From positions 1 through 24,846 of the IMG/VR virus record IMGVR_UViG_3300042291_001889: a stretch of DNA of 24,846 bases, one strand, 5' to 3'. Positions 1-7,630 of this stretch are shown here, one piece after another. The notes under the pieces were generated by a model. That model did no database searches. It had not been told where the DNA came from and saw only the letters and a program-made list of their open reading frames with translations. The position numbers and the translations under genes were made by a program. Each line of letters begins with the position of its first letter. Position 1 is the stretch's first letter. The DNA comes from a virus.

Positions 1-1270
1 ATACTAAGAAGTTAGCTCCACCTCTTAAAGTTTTTTGGTGAATTTTGTTAGATACTTTTTGTACTTTAGTACCTAAAGTTCCGAACCATTGACCTTGAGT
101 GTTGTAGAAACTAGTTCCTGCATTGAATGTACCTGTTTCCCAAGCATTAGTTGATGGGTTCCAGTTTTTGTTGTTAACTGCTGACCATCTTTCAGTTGTA
201 GCTGCATCTTGGATTAACATATCCATTAACTCTAAGTCAATCTCCATAGAGATGTACTCTGATAATAATGAAGTTAATTCTGCTTCAGCATCAATTGAAT
301 GGTAAGAGTTAAGATCTTGTGCGAACTCTGGAGTCCATTGTGCTTTTAATTTTCTTGTTTTAGCAACGATAGCTTCAGAAGCTAATGATACGTTGATTTC
401 AGGAATTTTAATAGTTCCGTTGTTGTTTCCTGCTGGGTTAGTTCCTCCGTCTTCGAAGTCACCTCTTGATCTGTCAGTTGGTTGCATTTGGTATTTTACA
501 GTAGCTGTGAAAGATCCTGTAGTGATTCCTGATGCTAATCCTACGAATTTCACATATTCTCCTGCTGCAGAAGAAGATAAGAAAGTAAGTTCTGGGTTAG
601 AAGTTACATCTACTGAAGCAGAGTAAAGTCTGAATGCTCTAACACCTTTAGGATCGAATCCTGCGATACTTCCTGTTCCGAATGCTAATGTAAAATAGTT
701 TGAAGGATTTATTCCATCTTGGTATGCGATAGAAGAAGATACTGCTGATCCAGTAGTACTGTAAACTCCTGCAGAAGATGCAGAGTTGATTGAGTAACCA
801 AATTGACCTGCTCCGTATAAACCTCCTGATGGATCAACATCTACTCCAATTTTAGAGTTAGCTGTAGAAACGTTACCGTAAAGGTTATCCCCGTCTGTTC
901 TACCTACTGCGTTTGTACCGTATTTAAAGTCTAAGTAAAATACAAGTCCTGAAGGTAAGTTCATTGGTTGTACAGAAACGAAATCTTTAGCTGCGATTTG
1001 AGCGAATACTTTACGTACTAATGGTAAAGCTACTCCAGCCCATTGCTCAGCACCACCTGTAGAAGTACCCATTGCACCTGTACCTGTAGTATTTTCTGAT
1101 ACGATTTGTTTTGCTTGATTCTCAAGAATCATAGCCATGTTGTTTCTTTCGATTTCGTTAGAAATTCCTTCTAACAAACCTGATTTGGCCCATTTACCAG
1201 ACAAACGAGCTGCATCAGCTTGTAAAGTCTTATAGTTGTTCGCCCCTTCGAATAATTGATTTAATTCCAT
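1..1270 (-). CDS. gp23: Major capsid protein gp23 (3' end cut by window edge)
   Basis: About 423 residues are visible, starting at ATG 1270 (MELNQLFEGANNYKTL) and running off the left edge with no stop. The protein forms the hexameric shell of the T4-type head. Recognition rests on two gp23 hallmarks: the segment LPLVRKVFAQIAAKDFVSVQ near residue 80, and the later KLKAQWTPEFAQDL followed by DAEAELTSLLSEYI, which matches the T4 gp23 block around SRQLKAQYSIELAQDL. The first ~60 residues are charged and contain candidate prohead-protease sites (LLE at 32-34, ILE at 48-50), consistent with the known removal of the gp23 N-terminus; which site is used cannot be told. The gene follows the scaffold gene by 26 nt of A/T-rich spacer without a Shine-Dalgarno, as in T4 order 21-22-23. 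Confidence 0.96.
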   Translation of the reverse strand, partial: MELNQLFEGANNYKTLQADAARLSGKWAKSGLLEGISNEIERNNMAMILENQAKQIVSENTTGTGAMGTSTGGAEQWAGVALPLVRKVFAQIAAKDFVSVQPMNLPSGLVFYLDFKYGTNAVGRTDGDNLYGNVSTANSKIGVDVDPSGGLYGAGQFGYSINSASSAGVYSTTGSAVSSSIAYQDGINPSNYFTLAFGTGSIAGFDPKGVRAFRLYSASVDVTSNPELTFLSSSAAGEYVKFVGLASGITTGSFTATVKYQMQPTDRSRGDFEDGGTNPAGNNNGTIKIPEINVSLASEAIVAKTRKLKAQWTPEFAQDLNSYHSIDAEAELTSLLSEYISMEIDLELMDMLIQDAATTERWSAVNNKNWNPSTNAWETGTFNAGTSFYNTQGQWFGTLGTKVQKVSNKIHQKTLRGGANFLV

Positions 1271-1296
1271 TGTGGTTTTTTGTGTTTTTTATTTTT

Positions 1297-2685
1297 TTAT
1301 TTAATAATTCCTGCTAACTTCTGCCATCTTGATACTTGCTCAGATACTTCTGATAAGATTTCTTTTGGTGCAGTTGTGTTTGCGTTACCTGTTGCTTTAG
1401 AAGCAAAAGATCTGTGCTCTTTTAATGCGGCTGGTTTAGTAACTACATTTTTAGAAACTGTTTCGAAAACTAATTTTACTTCCTTAACTGTTTCGGCTTT
1501 GTCAAATGCTGCGATAACATTTACTTTTTGACCTTCAGATAAGTTAGTTGATTTGAATACTTTATTTACATAAAGTAATTTTGCATTTAGAAGATTAACT
1601 TCTTGAAGTTGGTTTCTTAAGATTTTAACTGTCTTTAAAGCTTCGTTTAATTCTTCAGACTCTTCAGATACGTTTCTTGCTCCTGCTGCTGCACTACCAA
1701 CATCGGATAATTTATCTCCGATTTGTTTTCCTTTTTCACCAAAAACTCCGTTTTTAGCCATTTCGTGTACTTTAGCCATGATAGCAGATAATCCTGTAAG
1801 ACCTGCTGCTCCTAAAGCTCCAACTACTAATTGTGCAGTTTGGTTAGTTAAGAATGGGAAAGCATCAATAAGTTGATAGATAATATCGATATTTTCATCT
1901 ATATTTTCTTCTTCATTTACTGCTTCAACACCTTCTCTGTTTTGGGTAACTTTGGCTGCTGCACCACCTGCTGCTTGTAATTTTTCAGCAAAAGCTTTAC
2001 CTGTTGTTCCAAATTTACCTGCTAGGGCCATATCCATTACTTTAGCAGCAATTGCAGAAAATCCTGCTAGACCTGCTGCACCAAGTGCTCCTATAACTAA
2101 TGATGCGGTTTGCATAGTTAAGAATGGAAACATTTCAACAAGCTGTGCTGCTCCTTCGATATACTCCGGTCCCATTTCGTTTATGTTCTCTTCTTTAACC
2201 TCTTCCTTGTCCATTTCGTCCAATTCTGCTAATAATTCGTTAATATCGATCTCTTCTGAATCACCATCCATACTTACCATATCTTCTTCTCCTGCTGGAG
2301 CTTCTTCGCCTGGTAATTCTTCTTCTGATTCGTCATGACCTACTTCTTGTGCAACGATATCTCTAATTAGATCTTTCAAGTCTTCAACAGACATATCTTC
2401 GATTTCTAATTCTTCTTCTTCGTTACCTTCTTCTTCTTCACCAGCTTCTTCTTCAGCTCCTTCTTCTCCTTCTCCTGCTTCTACCTCTTCTTCTTCAGCT
2501 TCATAGATGTTTTCTTCAACTACCTCATCTTCTTTATCTTCCATTTCTTGCAACTTTTGAGCAAGCATTTCTTTTAAGTGTGGAGTTAATGTTTCTTCTA
2601 AAGCTTCTTTAGCGTTGGCAATTGCAGCTTCACGAATAGTTTTCGCTTCAGCAATAGCTTGCTTTAATAAATCTTTGTTTGACAT
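1297..2685 (-). CDS. gp22: Prohead core scaffold protein, gp22-like, with duplicated hydrophobic module
   Basis: A 462-residue protein lying between protease gp21 and capsid gp23, the place of the T4 scaffold gp22, which forms the inner core of the prohead and is later chopped by gp21. The N-terminus (residues 1-50, MSNKDLLKQAIAEAKTI) is helical and contains IAE at 11-13. Residues 50-165 are very rich in Glu/Asp, typical of scaffold. Two related modules follow, at about 172-244 and 262-336, each with FPFLT (186 and 276, offset 90) and a small-residue hydrophobic stretch (VIGALGAAGLAGFSA / VVGALGAAGLTGLSA). The C-terminal part (340-462) is helical and ends RWQKLAGIIK. T4 gp22 is about 270 residues, so this one is enlarged, mainly by the acidic region and the modules. 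The gp22 call rests on position and composition more than on sequence identity. Confidence 0.85.
   Translation of the reverse strand: MSNKDLLKQAIAEAKTIREAAIANAKEALEETLTPHLKEMLAQKLQEMEDKEDEVVEENIYEAEEEEVEAGEGEEGAEEEAGEEEEGNEEEELEIEDMSVEDLKDLIRDIVAQEVGHDESEEELPGEEAPAGEEDMVSMDGDSEEIDINELLAELDEMDKEEVKEENINEMGPEYIEGAAQLVEMFPFLTMQTASLVIGALGAAGLAGFSAIAAKVMDMALAGKFGTTGKAFAEKLQAAGGAAAKVTQNREGVEAVNEEENIDENIDIIYQLIDAFPFLTNQTAQLVVGALGAAGLTGLSAIMAKVHEMAKNGVFGEKGKQIGDKLSDVGSAAAGARNVSEESEELNEALKTVKILRNQLQEVNLLNAKLLYVNKVFKSTNLSEGQKVNVIAAFDKAETVKEVKLVFETVSKNVVTKPAALKEHRSFASKATGNANTTAPKEILSEVSEQVSRWQKLAGIIK
1675..2172 (-). repeat. In-frame duplication inside the scaffold gene
   Basis: Copy 1 is about 1945-2172 and copy 2 about 1675-1902, with a period of 270 nt (90 codons). 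Both encode a FPFLT-x-QTA-x-LV(I/V)GALGAAGL core followed by a charged helix and a Gly/Lys stretch. The copies have diverged at DNA level, so the duplication is old. Each is preceded by an (I/L)-x-E triplet (INE at 168-170, IDE at 262-264), and the second is followed by LNE at 346-348. Confidence 0.85.
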
Positions 2686-2810
2686 TTTAATTTGTGTTTG
2701 TTTGTCGTACGCTTATTAAGTAGTAGCGTAATAATGTTTTACTTTGTAGTAGATATCACATAAGGATCGTGATATATTCTTAAATAAATATACATATATT
2801 TTTAAAACAT
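2686..2810 (-). other. Leader region of the scaffold/capsid unit with two inverted repeats
   Basis: A 125-nt gene-free stretch between a terminator and the scaffold start. It holds a promoter-like TATTTAT (2784-2790) and two perfect inverted repeats: atatcac/gtgatat at 2753-2759 and 2769-2775, and tacgct/agcgta at 2708-2713 and 2725-2730. Any transcript starting at the promoter-like motif would carry both as hairpins ahead of the scaffold start at 2685. No Shine-Dalgarno is seen before that ATG. Confidence 0.6.
2784..2790 (-). promoter_or_regulatory. Candidate late promoter of the scaffold/capsid unit
   Basis: The minus strand reads TATATTTATTTAAG, sharing the TATTTAT core of the recurring junction motif but lacking the ACT prefix. 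It lies just downstream of the terminator at 2811-2836 and 98 nt before the scaffold ATG, so it is the natural place to restart transcription for the two most abundant head proteins. The spacing is longer than the 17-18 nt seen at other genes. Confidence 0.45.
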
Positions 2811-2836
2811 AAAAAACCCACCTTTATGGGGTGGGC
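2811..2836 (-). terminator. Rho-independent terminator after the 79-residue gene
   Basis: On the minus strand a six-base-pair stem CCCACC/GGTGGG closes a loop CCATAAA and is followed by six T. It begins 7 nt after the stop codon at 2844. The sequence matches the terminator at 9240-9266 at 24 of 26 positions. Confidence 0.85.
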
Positions 2837-2843
2837 TGTGTTT

Positions 2844-3083
2844 TTATTTTAAAAGACTTACTATGTAGTCTAATATGTCTTGCTTTGCTTGAGGAATATC
2901 TTCTGGCTCTGTCATAGGTCCGTTTTTCCATTCTTCCCAAGCTAATTGTATTGCTTCTATTGCTTCATCAAAACGAGGTCCCATCACTTCTACGTATCCT
3001 CCTCCTTCTTGCACTGTATTTTCTTTTAGTAATTTTGTCAAGTGTTTAGCTTGCCAATTGTGTATGTCGAAATTATTTTCCAT
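2844..3083 (-). CDS. Small tagged protein between protease and scaffold
   Basis: A 79-residue acidic protein of unknown function. The first 21 residues (MENNFDIHNWQAKHLTKLLKE) form a likely amphipathic helix ending in LKE (19-21), a match to the T4 prohead protease consensus (I/L)-x-E. The remainder (FDEAIEAIQLAWEEWKNGP) is helical with no recognised domain. Its ATG overlaps the protease stop as TAATG, and a terminator follows at once, so it is the last gene of the upstream unit. Its place among head genes suggests a minor core or internal protein; this is inference. Confidence 0.75.
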   Translation of the reverse strand: MENNFDIHNWQAKHLTKLLKENTVQEGGGYVEVMGPRFDEAIEAIQLAWEEWKNGPMTEPEDIPQAKQDILDYIVSLLK

Positions 3084-3661
3084 TATGCTCTTAATATATT
3101 GTTAATAATAGAATCTAATCTATCGTATTTTCCTACTGATTGTTTTCCTTCGTTTAGTGAAATTGGATTCATAAAAGCTCCTTGTGTTGATGGATTAGAA
3201 ACGAAATCCCAACATACTAATTCAAAATCATCCTGTACCATTAAAGTTCCTTCATTGGTTTGTGATACTGATCCTGTTCCTCTTGAAGAGATTCCAATTG
3301 TATGTCCTCCTCTTAATATTTCTTTTACGATATTTCCTGAGGGTGTATTTAGTAATTCAACTTTACCCATCAAGTCATCTCCATCCCACCATAAGTCTTT
3401 TACAACGTGTGATGCGTTTTTTAAAGAGACAATTGCTGATTCTGGATGATCTAATTCTCCGTATGCATTTCCTATCTTAACAAAATTCTCTACATAATTT
3501 TTTACTTCTTCTTCAAGAATTTCTCTTTTGTAGATTCTTCCGTTTTGATTCTTAGCTCCTGCTCTCTGCATAATGCCTGTTACTTCGAATACTCCGGGTT
3601 TAGCCTTTGATTCGGTAAGCATTCCTTTGAAAGGAGTTACATTTACTAATAAATTGTTCAT
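3083..3661 (-). CDS. gp21: Prohead core protease gp21
   Basis: A 192-residue serine protease of the T4 gp21 / herpes assemblin fold that degrades the scaffold and trims head proteins during maturation. The catalytic His lies in GELDHPE (H72), and the nucleophile is in GISSRGTG (S125 or S126), with the expected order and spacing. NQNGRIYKREIL at 39-50 is also typical of the family. The N-terminus contains LTE at 15-17, a plausible self-cleavage site. It is somewhat shorter than T4 gp21 (about 212 residues). It sits 5 nt after the upstream gene (TAAGAAAGATG) and overlaps the next one by TAATG. Recognition is by motif and context. Confidence 0.93.
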   Translation of the reverse strand: MNNLLVNVTPFKGMLTESKAKPGVFEVTGIMQRAGAKNQNGRIYKREILEEEVKNYVENFVKIGNAYGELDHPESAIVSLKNASHVVKDLWWDGDDLMGKVELLNTPSGNIVKEILRGGHTIGISSRGTGSVSQTNEGTLMVQDDFELVCWDFVSNPSTQGAFMNPISLNEGKQSVGKYDRLDSIINNILRA

Positions 3662-3666
3662 CTTTC

Positions 3667-4644
3667 TTATTTTAATAATTCAGATAACGATTTTTTTCCT
3701 TTGTAAAGATCTTCATCCATTCCTTCACTATCAGCTTGTGCTTTATCTTGATTAGATAAACTCTGTAAAGCTCCTGCTTTAGCTCTATCAATTAGAGATA
3801 ATAAATGTTTAAATTTAATATCTTTAGAAGTAGATGCTTGAGTTTGTGCTTGCTTGTGTAATTTTTCAAATTTAGAAGGCTCTGTTTCGTACATGGTCAT
3901 TAATTTACGAACCATATCTTTGTCAGCTTCAGTATCTGTTGATTCAAATTGAAAATCTGGGTCATCAATGAAAGGATCTGAGAAGTTTTCGTCATCGTAG
4001 TCGATTTCGTCTTGGTCTTCGTATCCTCTTGGATGTGGAATGTCATCTGCTTCATCTTCTCCGTACATTTCGTATACTTCGTCTTCTTTATAGCTTTCAA
4101 CATCCATTACCTCTTCAGATAATACTTTTTTAATTAGTTTTTTAAAGCCTTCTTTTAATTCAGCTTTTTTCATACCGTTAAAAACATCTACAGTGTTTTT
4201 TGCTGTTACAGGTACCATTTTATCATGAAGATCCACTTTTGGATTAACTCCTGCTAACTGGTTTGTATAGAATATAGAATCTTTTGCTAAGTTTTTAGAT
4301 ACTTTTACTAATGCTTTTGAATATTCTTCTGCTGTTGGTGTTCCAAGAACCCCTGCTACCTCTAACTCAACTCTGATTCCTCTAAGAATCTGTTCGTATG
4401 GATACTTATCCATTTCGTTAGTTGGTTTGAATCTGTAATCTGTTAGATTGTTTTTAGTAAGTCTAGCTTCTTCTACTCTAGCTTCCTGAATCATTCCTCT
4501 GTTCTTTAAAATCTGAACAGCATCATCGTATCCATTGAAACGAGTTATTAAGTTTGGAAGTTGCATTCTAGCTTCAGCTAAGAAATGTTCTTTAGAGAAT
4601 TTTCCCTCTTGAATTCCGTTATATTTTTCTTGTAAAGTTCTCAT
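3667..4644 (-). CDS. Unrecognised head-region protein with (I/L)xE N-terminus
   Basis: A 325-residue protein I cannot name. It begins MRTLQEKYNGIQEGKF, with IQE at 11-13 fitting the prohead protease consensus. Residues 30-170 are mixed alpha/beta, including PNLITRFNGYDDAVQILKNR and DKYPYEQILRGIRVELEVAG. Residues 185-235 are strongly acidic (many Asp/Glu with Tyr/Phe) and probably disordered, and the C-terminus is helical. It lies between portal and protease, where T4 encodes the small prohead core proteins gp67 and gp68, so a core or internal role is likely; sequence alone does not show it. The start forms a TAATATG junction with the upstream stop. Confidence 0.8.
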   Translation of the reverse strand: MRTLQEKYNGIQEGKFSKEHFLAEARMQLPNLITRFNGYDDAVQILKNRGMIQEARVEEARLTKNNLTDYRFKPTNEMDKYPYEQILRGIRVELEVAGVLGTPTAEEYSKALVKVSKNLAKDSIFYTNQLAGVNPKVDLHDKMVPVTAKNTVDVFNGMKKAELKEGFKKLIKKVLSEEVMDVESYKEDEVYEMYGEDEADDIPHPRGYEDQDEIDYDDENFSDPFIDDPDFQFESTDTEADKDMVRKLMTMYETEPSKFEKLHKQAQTQASTSKDIKFKHLLSLIDRAKAGALQSLSNQDKAQADSEGMDEDLYKGKKSLSELLK

Positions 4645-4645
4645 A

Positions 4646-4867
4646 TTATTTATTTTCGTCTAAGTAATCAAACATTTTTGTGTGTGAAGGACGTTTAGGT
4701 CTTTCAACTGTTTTATAACCTAATTTTTCAGCTGTTTTAGTAGCTGTATTTTTACCTTGTCCTTTTTTAGAAAAAGCAAATGGAGTTGATGGTACTGCCA
4801 TACCTGCTGTTGTTGACATTTCTGCCAATACTTCCTGTATTGCTTTTAGTACTTCTGATCTTTTCAT
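4646..4867 (-). CDS. Small tagged basic protein
   Basis: A 73-residue protein of unknown function. It begins MKRSEVLKAIQEVLAEM, one of four proteins in the window with the N-terminal pattern M-K-(K/R)-S-(E/Q)-(L/V)-x-K-x-I-(K/Q)-E; the IQE at 10-12 fits the gp21 cleavage consensus. After the tag comes a Ser/Thr-rich linker (STTAGMAVPSTPFAFSKKG) and a Lys/Arg-rich tail, so the processed form would be basic and could bind DNA. ATG overlaps the upstream stop (ATGA), and the stop forms TAATATG with the next gene, implying coupled translation. Confidence 0.75.
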   Translation of the reverse strand: MKRSEVLKAIQEVLAEMSTTAGMAVPSTPFAFSKKGQGKNTATKTAEKLGYKTVERPKRPSHTKMFDYLDENK

Positions 4868-5718
4868 AGATTTCTTAATTCATTTACTAATTCATAGTAC
4901 TGCATTAATGAAACTAAATGATTATCATCTACTTTTTGTGTATTTTTTATAGGAATAATTACTTTTTGAATCTCTTCTAATTTAATTTTTACTACTTTAT
5001 CAGTAATATTCTTTTTTAATTTAGAAATCTCTACTTGTAATTTAGTCATTTCTTCATTTACTACGTTTCTTAGTCTTGTAGAAGAGTTAACTGATACTAT
5101 AAATTCCTTCAAGATGTTTTTCTGTTCTGGAAGTAAATCTTTATATTGGTGATTAAATTTCTCTAGTAATATTTTATATGTTAAAAGTCTTAAATCTTTA
5201 TCATATTTAGAATACTCTTCAATTAAAGCATTTTTTACTTGACCGGCTGCTGTTTTACTTTGAGTTAAGTGCTCAAGTATTGTAGTTTTATTGTCAACAA
5301 ATACATCTAGGTCTACAAGTTCTGCTGCATTTTGTGCTTCCATTAAACAATATAAAGCTGCTAGAGGCTTATATGCTTCTACCTTAATAGAAAAGAACTC
5401 CTCTAAATCGTAATGACTCTTAAGTTCTTTTATAAGCTCATATTTTTGCTTACTAAGAGATTTTGCATCTAGTTTTCTAGAAATCTCTACAATGGTGCTT
5501 AGTATTGATTCTGCTTTTTTAGGGCCAATGCCTTTATTTTTTAGTACAAAATCGTATAATTTAAACTCTCTTACTAGTGTTGTGTTTCCTGTATAAAATT
5601 TTCTTAGTACTGTCAATGCCGGGGAATCTCTTTTAGATAAGGTATCCGCTGCTATTTGCTTTACTAATAGTTCAAATATTAAGCCTGTGTTTTTATACTT
5701 ACTGTGTTTAATACGCAT
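4864..5718 (-). CDS. Unrecognised protein downstream of the portal gene
   Basis: A 284-residue, almost entirely helical, Lys-rich protein. It starts MRIKHSKYKNTGLIFELLVKQI; residues 205-265 (ILKEFIVSVNSS through KLEEIQKVIIP) have heptad-like spacing suggesting a coiled coil. No catalytic motif, signal peptide or membrane segment is visible. I do not recognise a family. It immediately follows the portal gene, 29 nt downstream, and has its own promoter-like motif at 5737-5743, 18 nt before the ATG. A head-assembly role is inferred from position only. Confidence 0.8.
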   Translation of the reverse strand: MRIKHSKYKNTGLIFELLVKQIAADTLSKRDSPALTVLRKFYTGNTTLVREFKLYDFVLKNKGIGPKKAESILSTIVEISRKLDAKSLSKQKYELIKELKSHYDLEEFFSIKVEAYKPLAALYCLMEAQNAAELVDLDVFVDNKTTILEHLTQSKTAAGQVKNALIEEYSKYDKDLRLLTYKILLEKFNHQYKDLLPEQKNILKEFIVSVNSSTRLRNVVNEEMTKLQVEISKLKKNITDKVVKIKLEEIQKVIIPIKNTQKVDDNHLVSLMQYYELVNELRNL

Positions 5719-5736
5719 CTTAGGTATGTCTTTGTT

Positions 5737-5743
5737 ATAAATA
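5737..5743 (-). promoter_or_regulatory. Candidate late promoter (ACTATTTAT motif)
   Basis: The minus strand reads CACTATTTATAACA; the TATTTAT core ends 18 nt before the ATG at 5718 and lies just past the portal stop codon. Core and spacing match the copies before 7601, 9205 and 10177. Confidence 0.6.
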
Positions 5744-5747
5744 GTGC

Positions 5748-7601
5748 TTAATTATCTAAATCTTTAATATTCTCTTCATTTAAGAGATCCGATTCTTTCT
5801 CTGCTTCTTCTTCAAAGATATTTTGCTTTTTAGGAATAAATATATTCTTGTTTCTAAGAAAAACTGACATTGTATTGTTTATGTTTTCTTTTACATTTTC
5901 ATTATCACTTGGAAAGCCGCCTTTCATTCCTTGAACTCCTAGTCTATCTCTTCCTCCTACAGGGTCTGCATTTGTGCCTAGTATAGACATTTTCTCTCTA
6001 GGTCTTCCAGGTTTAGTTTCGTCATACCCTGCTGGTAATTCTCCTTGTTCTCTTCCGTATATTGAAGCTAAATCGTGAGGTGTTCCAAAAGACTGTCCTG
6101 TAGCTACTGGATCATTTCCTTCGTTTTCAATTTGAGATATTCTAAACTCTCTTTTAGCATCCTCTCTAATAAGTTCTCTCATTTCGTTATACTTATCTTC
6201 TGAGATATCAAATAACATATCGTAGATATAGTCTGAAGAGAATAGTTTGGTTGCTTGCATTTGAGTTGCTAAGTCAACTTTCTCTTTCCAAAGAGCTACT
6301 TTTTCTTGTTCATAAATGATAGAAGGAGTAGTTAATTTAATTTCAAAGTTTACTAAAGACTCTTTGTCGAATCCTTGCGAGTATAAATGTACTAAACCAA
6401 TTTTAGTTAATTCACTTTCTACAATTCTTTGAATTCTTTCTACTGTTCTAGCAAAACGAATATCTTCTGCTGCAAGAGTTGCTTTACCTGTAAGGTCTTT
6501 TTCAAATCCAAAATATGCTTTTGGCACTTTTAGTGCTGCAAACATCTTATCTCTTAAGTATTCGATATCGTTTGTACCATCATACTCCAATCCTTTAGTA
6601 GTCTCAATTCTTGTAGATGTATCTCCTCCTCTAACCGGTAAGTAGAAATCCTCCATCATGTTTTGCATGTTGAATTTCAAGTTATATTGACCTGTTTGTG
6701 GATCTACATATGGAGTTTTCTTAATATTGTTAATTGTTTTTTGCATGAACTGCTCAACTTCGTTTGGTGGAATAGATCCTACGTTAATGTAGAACATTCT
6801 CTTCTCAGGAGCTCTCATGATTCTGTGAATCAACATTGCATCCTCCATTAAAGTCAATTGCTTGTAAATTTTTCTAGCTGGTTCAATATAAGCTCTACCA
6901 TAAGGAAGGTAGTTTGTATCTGATAGTAATCTGAAATGGGCTACTTCGTAATTATCTAAAGCGATAACTGACTTACTATTATTTGGAATATAGTTTGGAT
7001 CTGATGAAGAAGCTAATCCGTCTGGATCGATTGAGAATGTTACTTTAGTTGGATCTTCTTTATCCATCCCTTCATGTCTTACCATATGGTAAACTGTATA
7101 AGGAAGAACATTATAAACACCAAATTTTTCTGATATTTCTAATTTTAAAAAGAAGTCCCCGTACTTACACATATTTCTAACCCATGACCATAGGTTAAAT
7201 TCGATGTTCAATACATCGTAATATAAATTATAAAGGACTCTTTGTATGTTTTCGTCTGTAGATTTAATAGAAAGAACCTCTCCCATTGCACTCTTTAGTG
7301 TAGACTCATCTGCTAGTATATCTAGAGTGGAAGCAATAAGTGGATCTGAATCCATTGCTTCATAGTCTGAGTAAAGTTGTATCCTTAATGTCTGGTAATT
7401 AAGGTTTGGGTTAAATATATTTTTATTATTGTAAATATATAGACGAGAGAATCTATCCAATAGTGAATTGGTTTGATATTTCCCTGTTGATTGTATGTGA
7501 TTAATATCAGCAATCTTCAACTCATCCCCTCCTACGTTTCTAACTAATATATCAGTCGAGAATAATCTCTGGAGAGAGTTAAATAAATTTCTTTCTGCCA
7601 T
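5748..7601 (-). CDS. gp20: Portal vertex protein gp20
   Basis: A 617-residue portal protein. Twelve copies form the channel at one head vertex through which DNA is packed; it also nucleates prohead assembly and binds the terminase. The T4 gp20 family is recognised from blocks such as DSDPLIASTLDILADES (about 84-100), KRMFYINVGSIPPNEVEQFM (about 267-286), the VDPQTG...FNMQNMMEDFYLPVRGGD core, and GLEYDGTNDIEYLRDKMFAALKVPKAYFGFEK. The C-terminal ~120 residues are Gly/Asp/Asn-rich and acidic and probably disordered. Length is slightly above T4 gp20 (524). The gene directly follows terminase; the sheath and tube genes 18 and 19 that separate them in T4 are absent here. Confidence 0.96.
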   Translation of the reverse strand: MAERNLFNSLQRLFSTDILVRNVGGDELKIADINHIQSTGKYQTNSLLDRFSRLYIYNNKNIFNPNLNYQTLRIQLYSDYEAMDSDPLIASTLDILADESTLKSAMGEVLSIKSTDENIQRVLYNLYYDVLNIEFNLWSWVRNMCKYGDFFLKLEISEKFGVYNVLPYTVYHMVRHEGMDKEDPTKVTFSIDPDGLASSSDPNYIPNNSKSVIALDNYEVAHFRLLSDTNYLPYGRAYIEPARKIYKQLTLMEDAMLIHRIMRAPEKRMFYINVGSIPPNEVEQFMQKTINNIKKTPYVDPQTGQYNLKFNMQNMMEDFYLPVRGGDTSTRIETTKGLEYDGTNDIEYLRDKMFAALKVPKAYFGFEKDLTGKATLAAEDIRFARTVERIQRIVESELTKIGLVHLYSQGFDKESLVNFEIKLTTPSIIYEQEKVALWKEKVDLATQMQATKLFSSDYIYDMLFDISEDKYNEMRELIREDAKREFRISQIENEGNDPVATGQSFGTPHDLASIYGREQGELPAGYDETKPGRPREKMSILGTNADPVGGRDRLGVQGMKGGFPSDNENVKENINNTMSVFLRNKNIFIPKKQNIFEEEAEKESDLLNEENIKDLDN

Positions 7602-7618
7602 TTTAAAATGTTTTATTT

Positions 7619-7625
7619 ATAAATA
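7619..7625 (-). promoter_or_regulatory. Candidate late promoter of the portal gene
   Basis: The minus strand reads TTACTATTTATAAATAAAAC; it contains both the window-wide core TATTTAT and an exact T4 late-promoter octamer TATAAATA. The core ends 17 nt before the portal ATG at 7601 and starts just beyond the terminase stop. Confidence 0.65.
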
Positions 7626-7630
7626 GTAAC

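Noticed and set aside
1952-2338. Plus-strand open frame of 128 codons opposite the scaffold gene
   Set aside because: It is the complement of the repetitive scaffold sequence; the protein is Ser/Ala/Pro-rich with no domain, and the minus-strand frame is continuous and in T4 order.
2401-2510. Triplet-like cttctt repeats as a possible repeat element
   Set aside because: They encode the Glu-rich acidic stretch of the scaffold in frame and are explained by protein composition.
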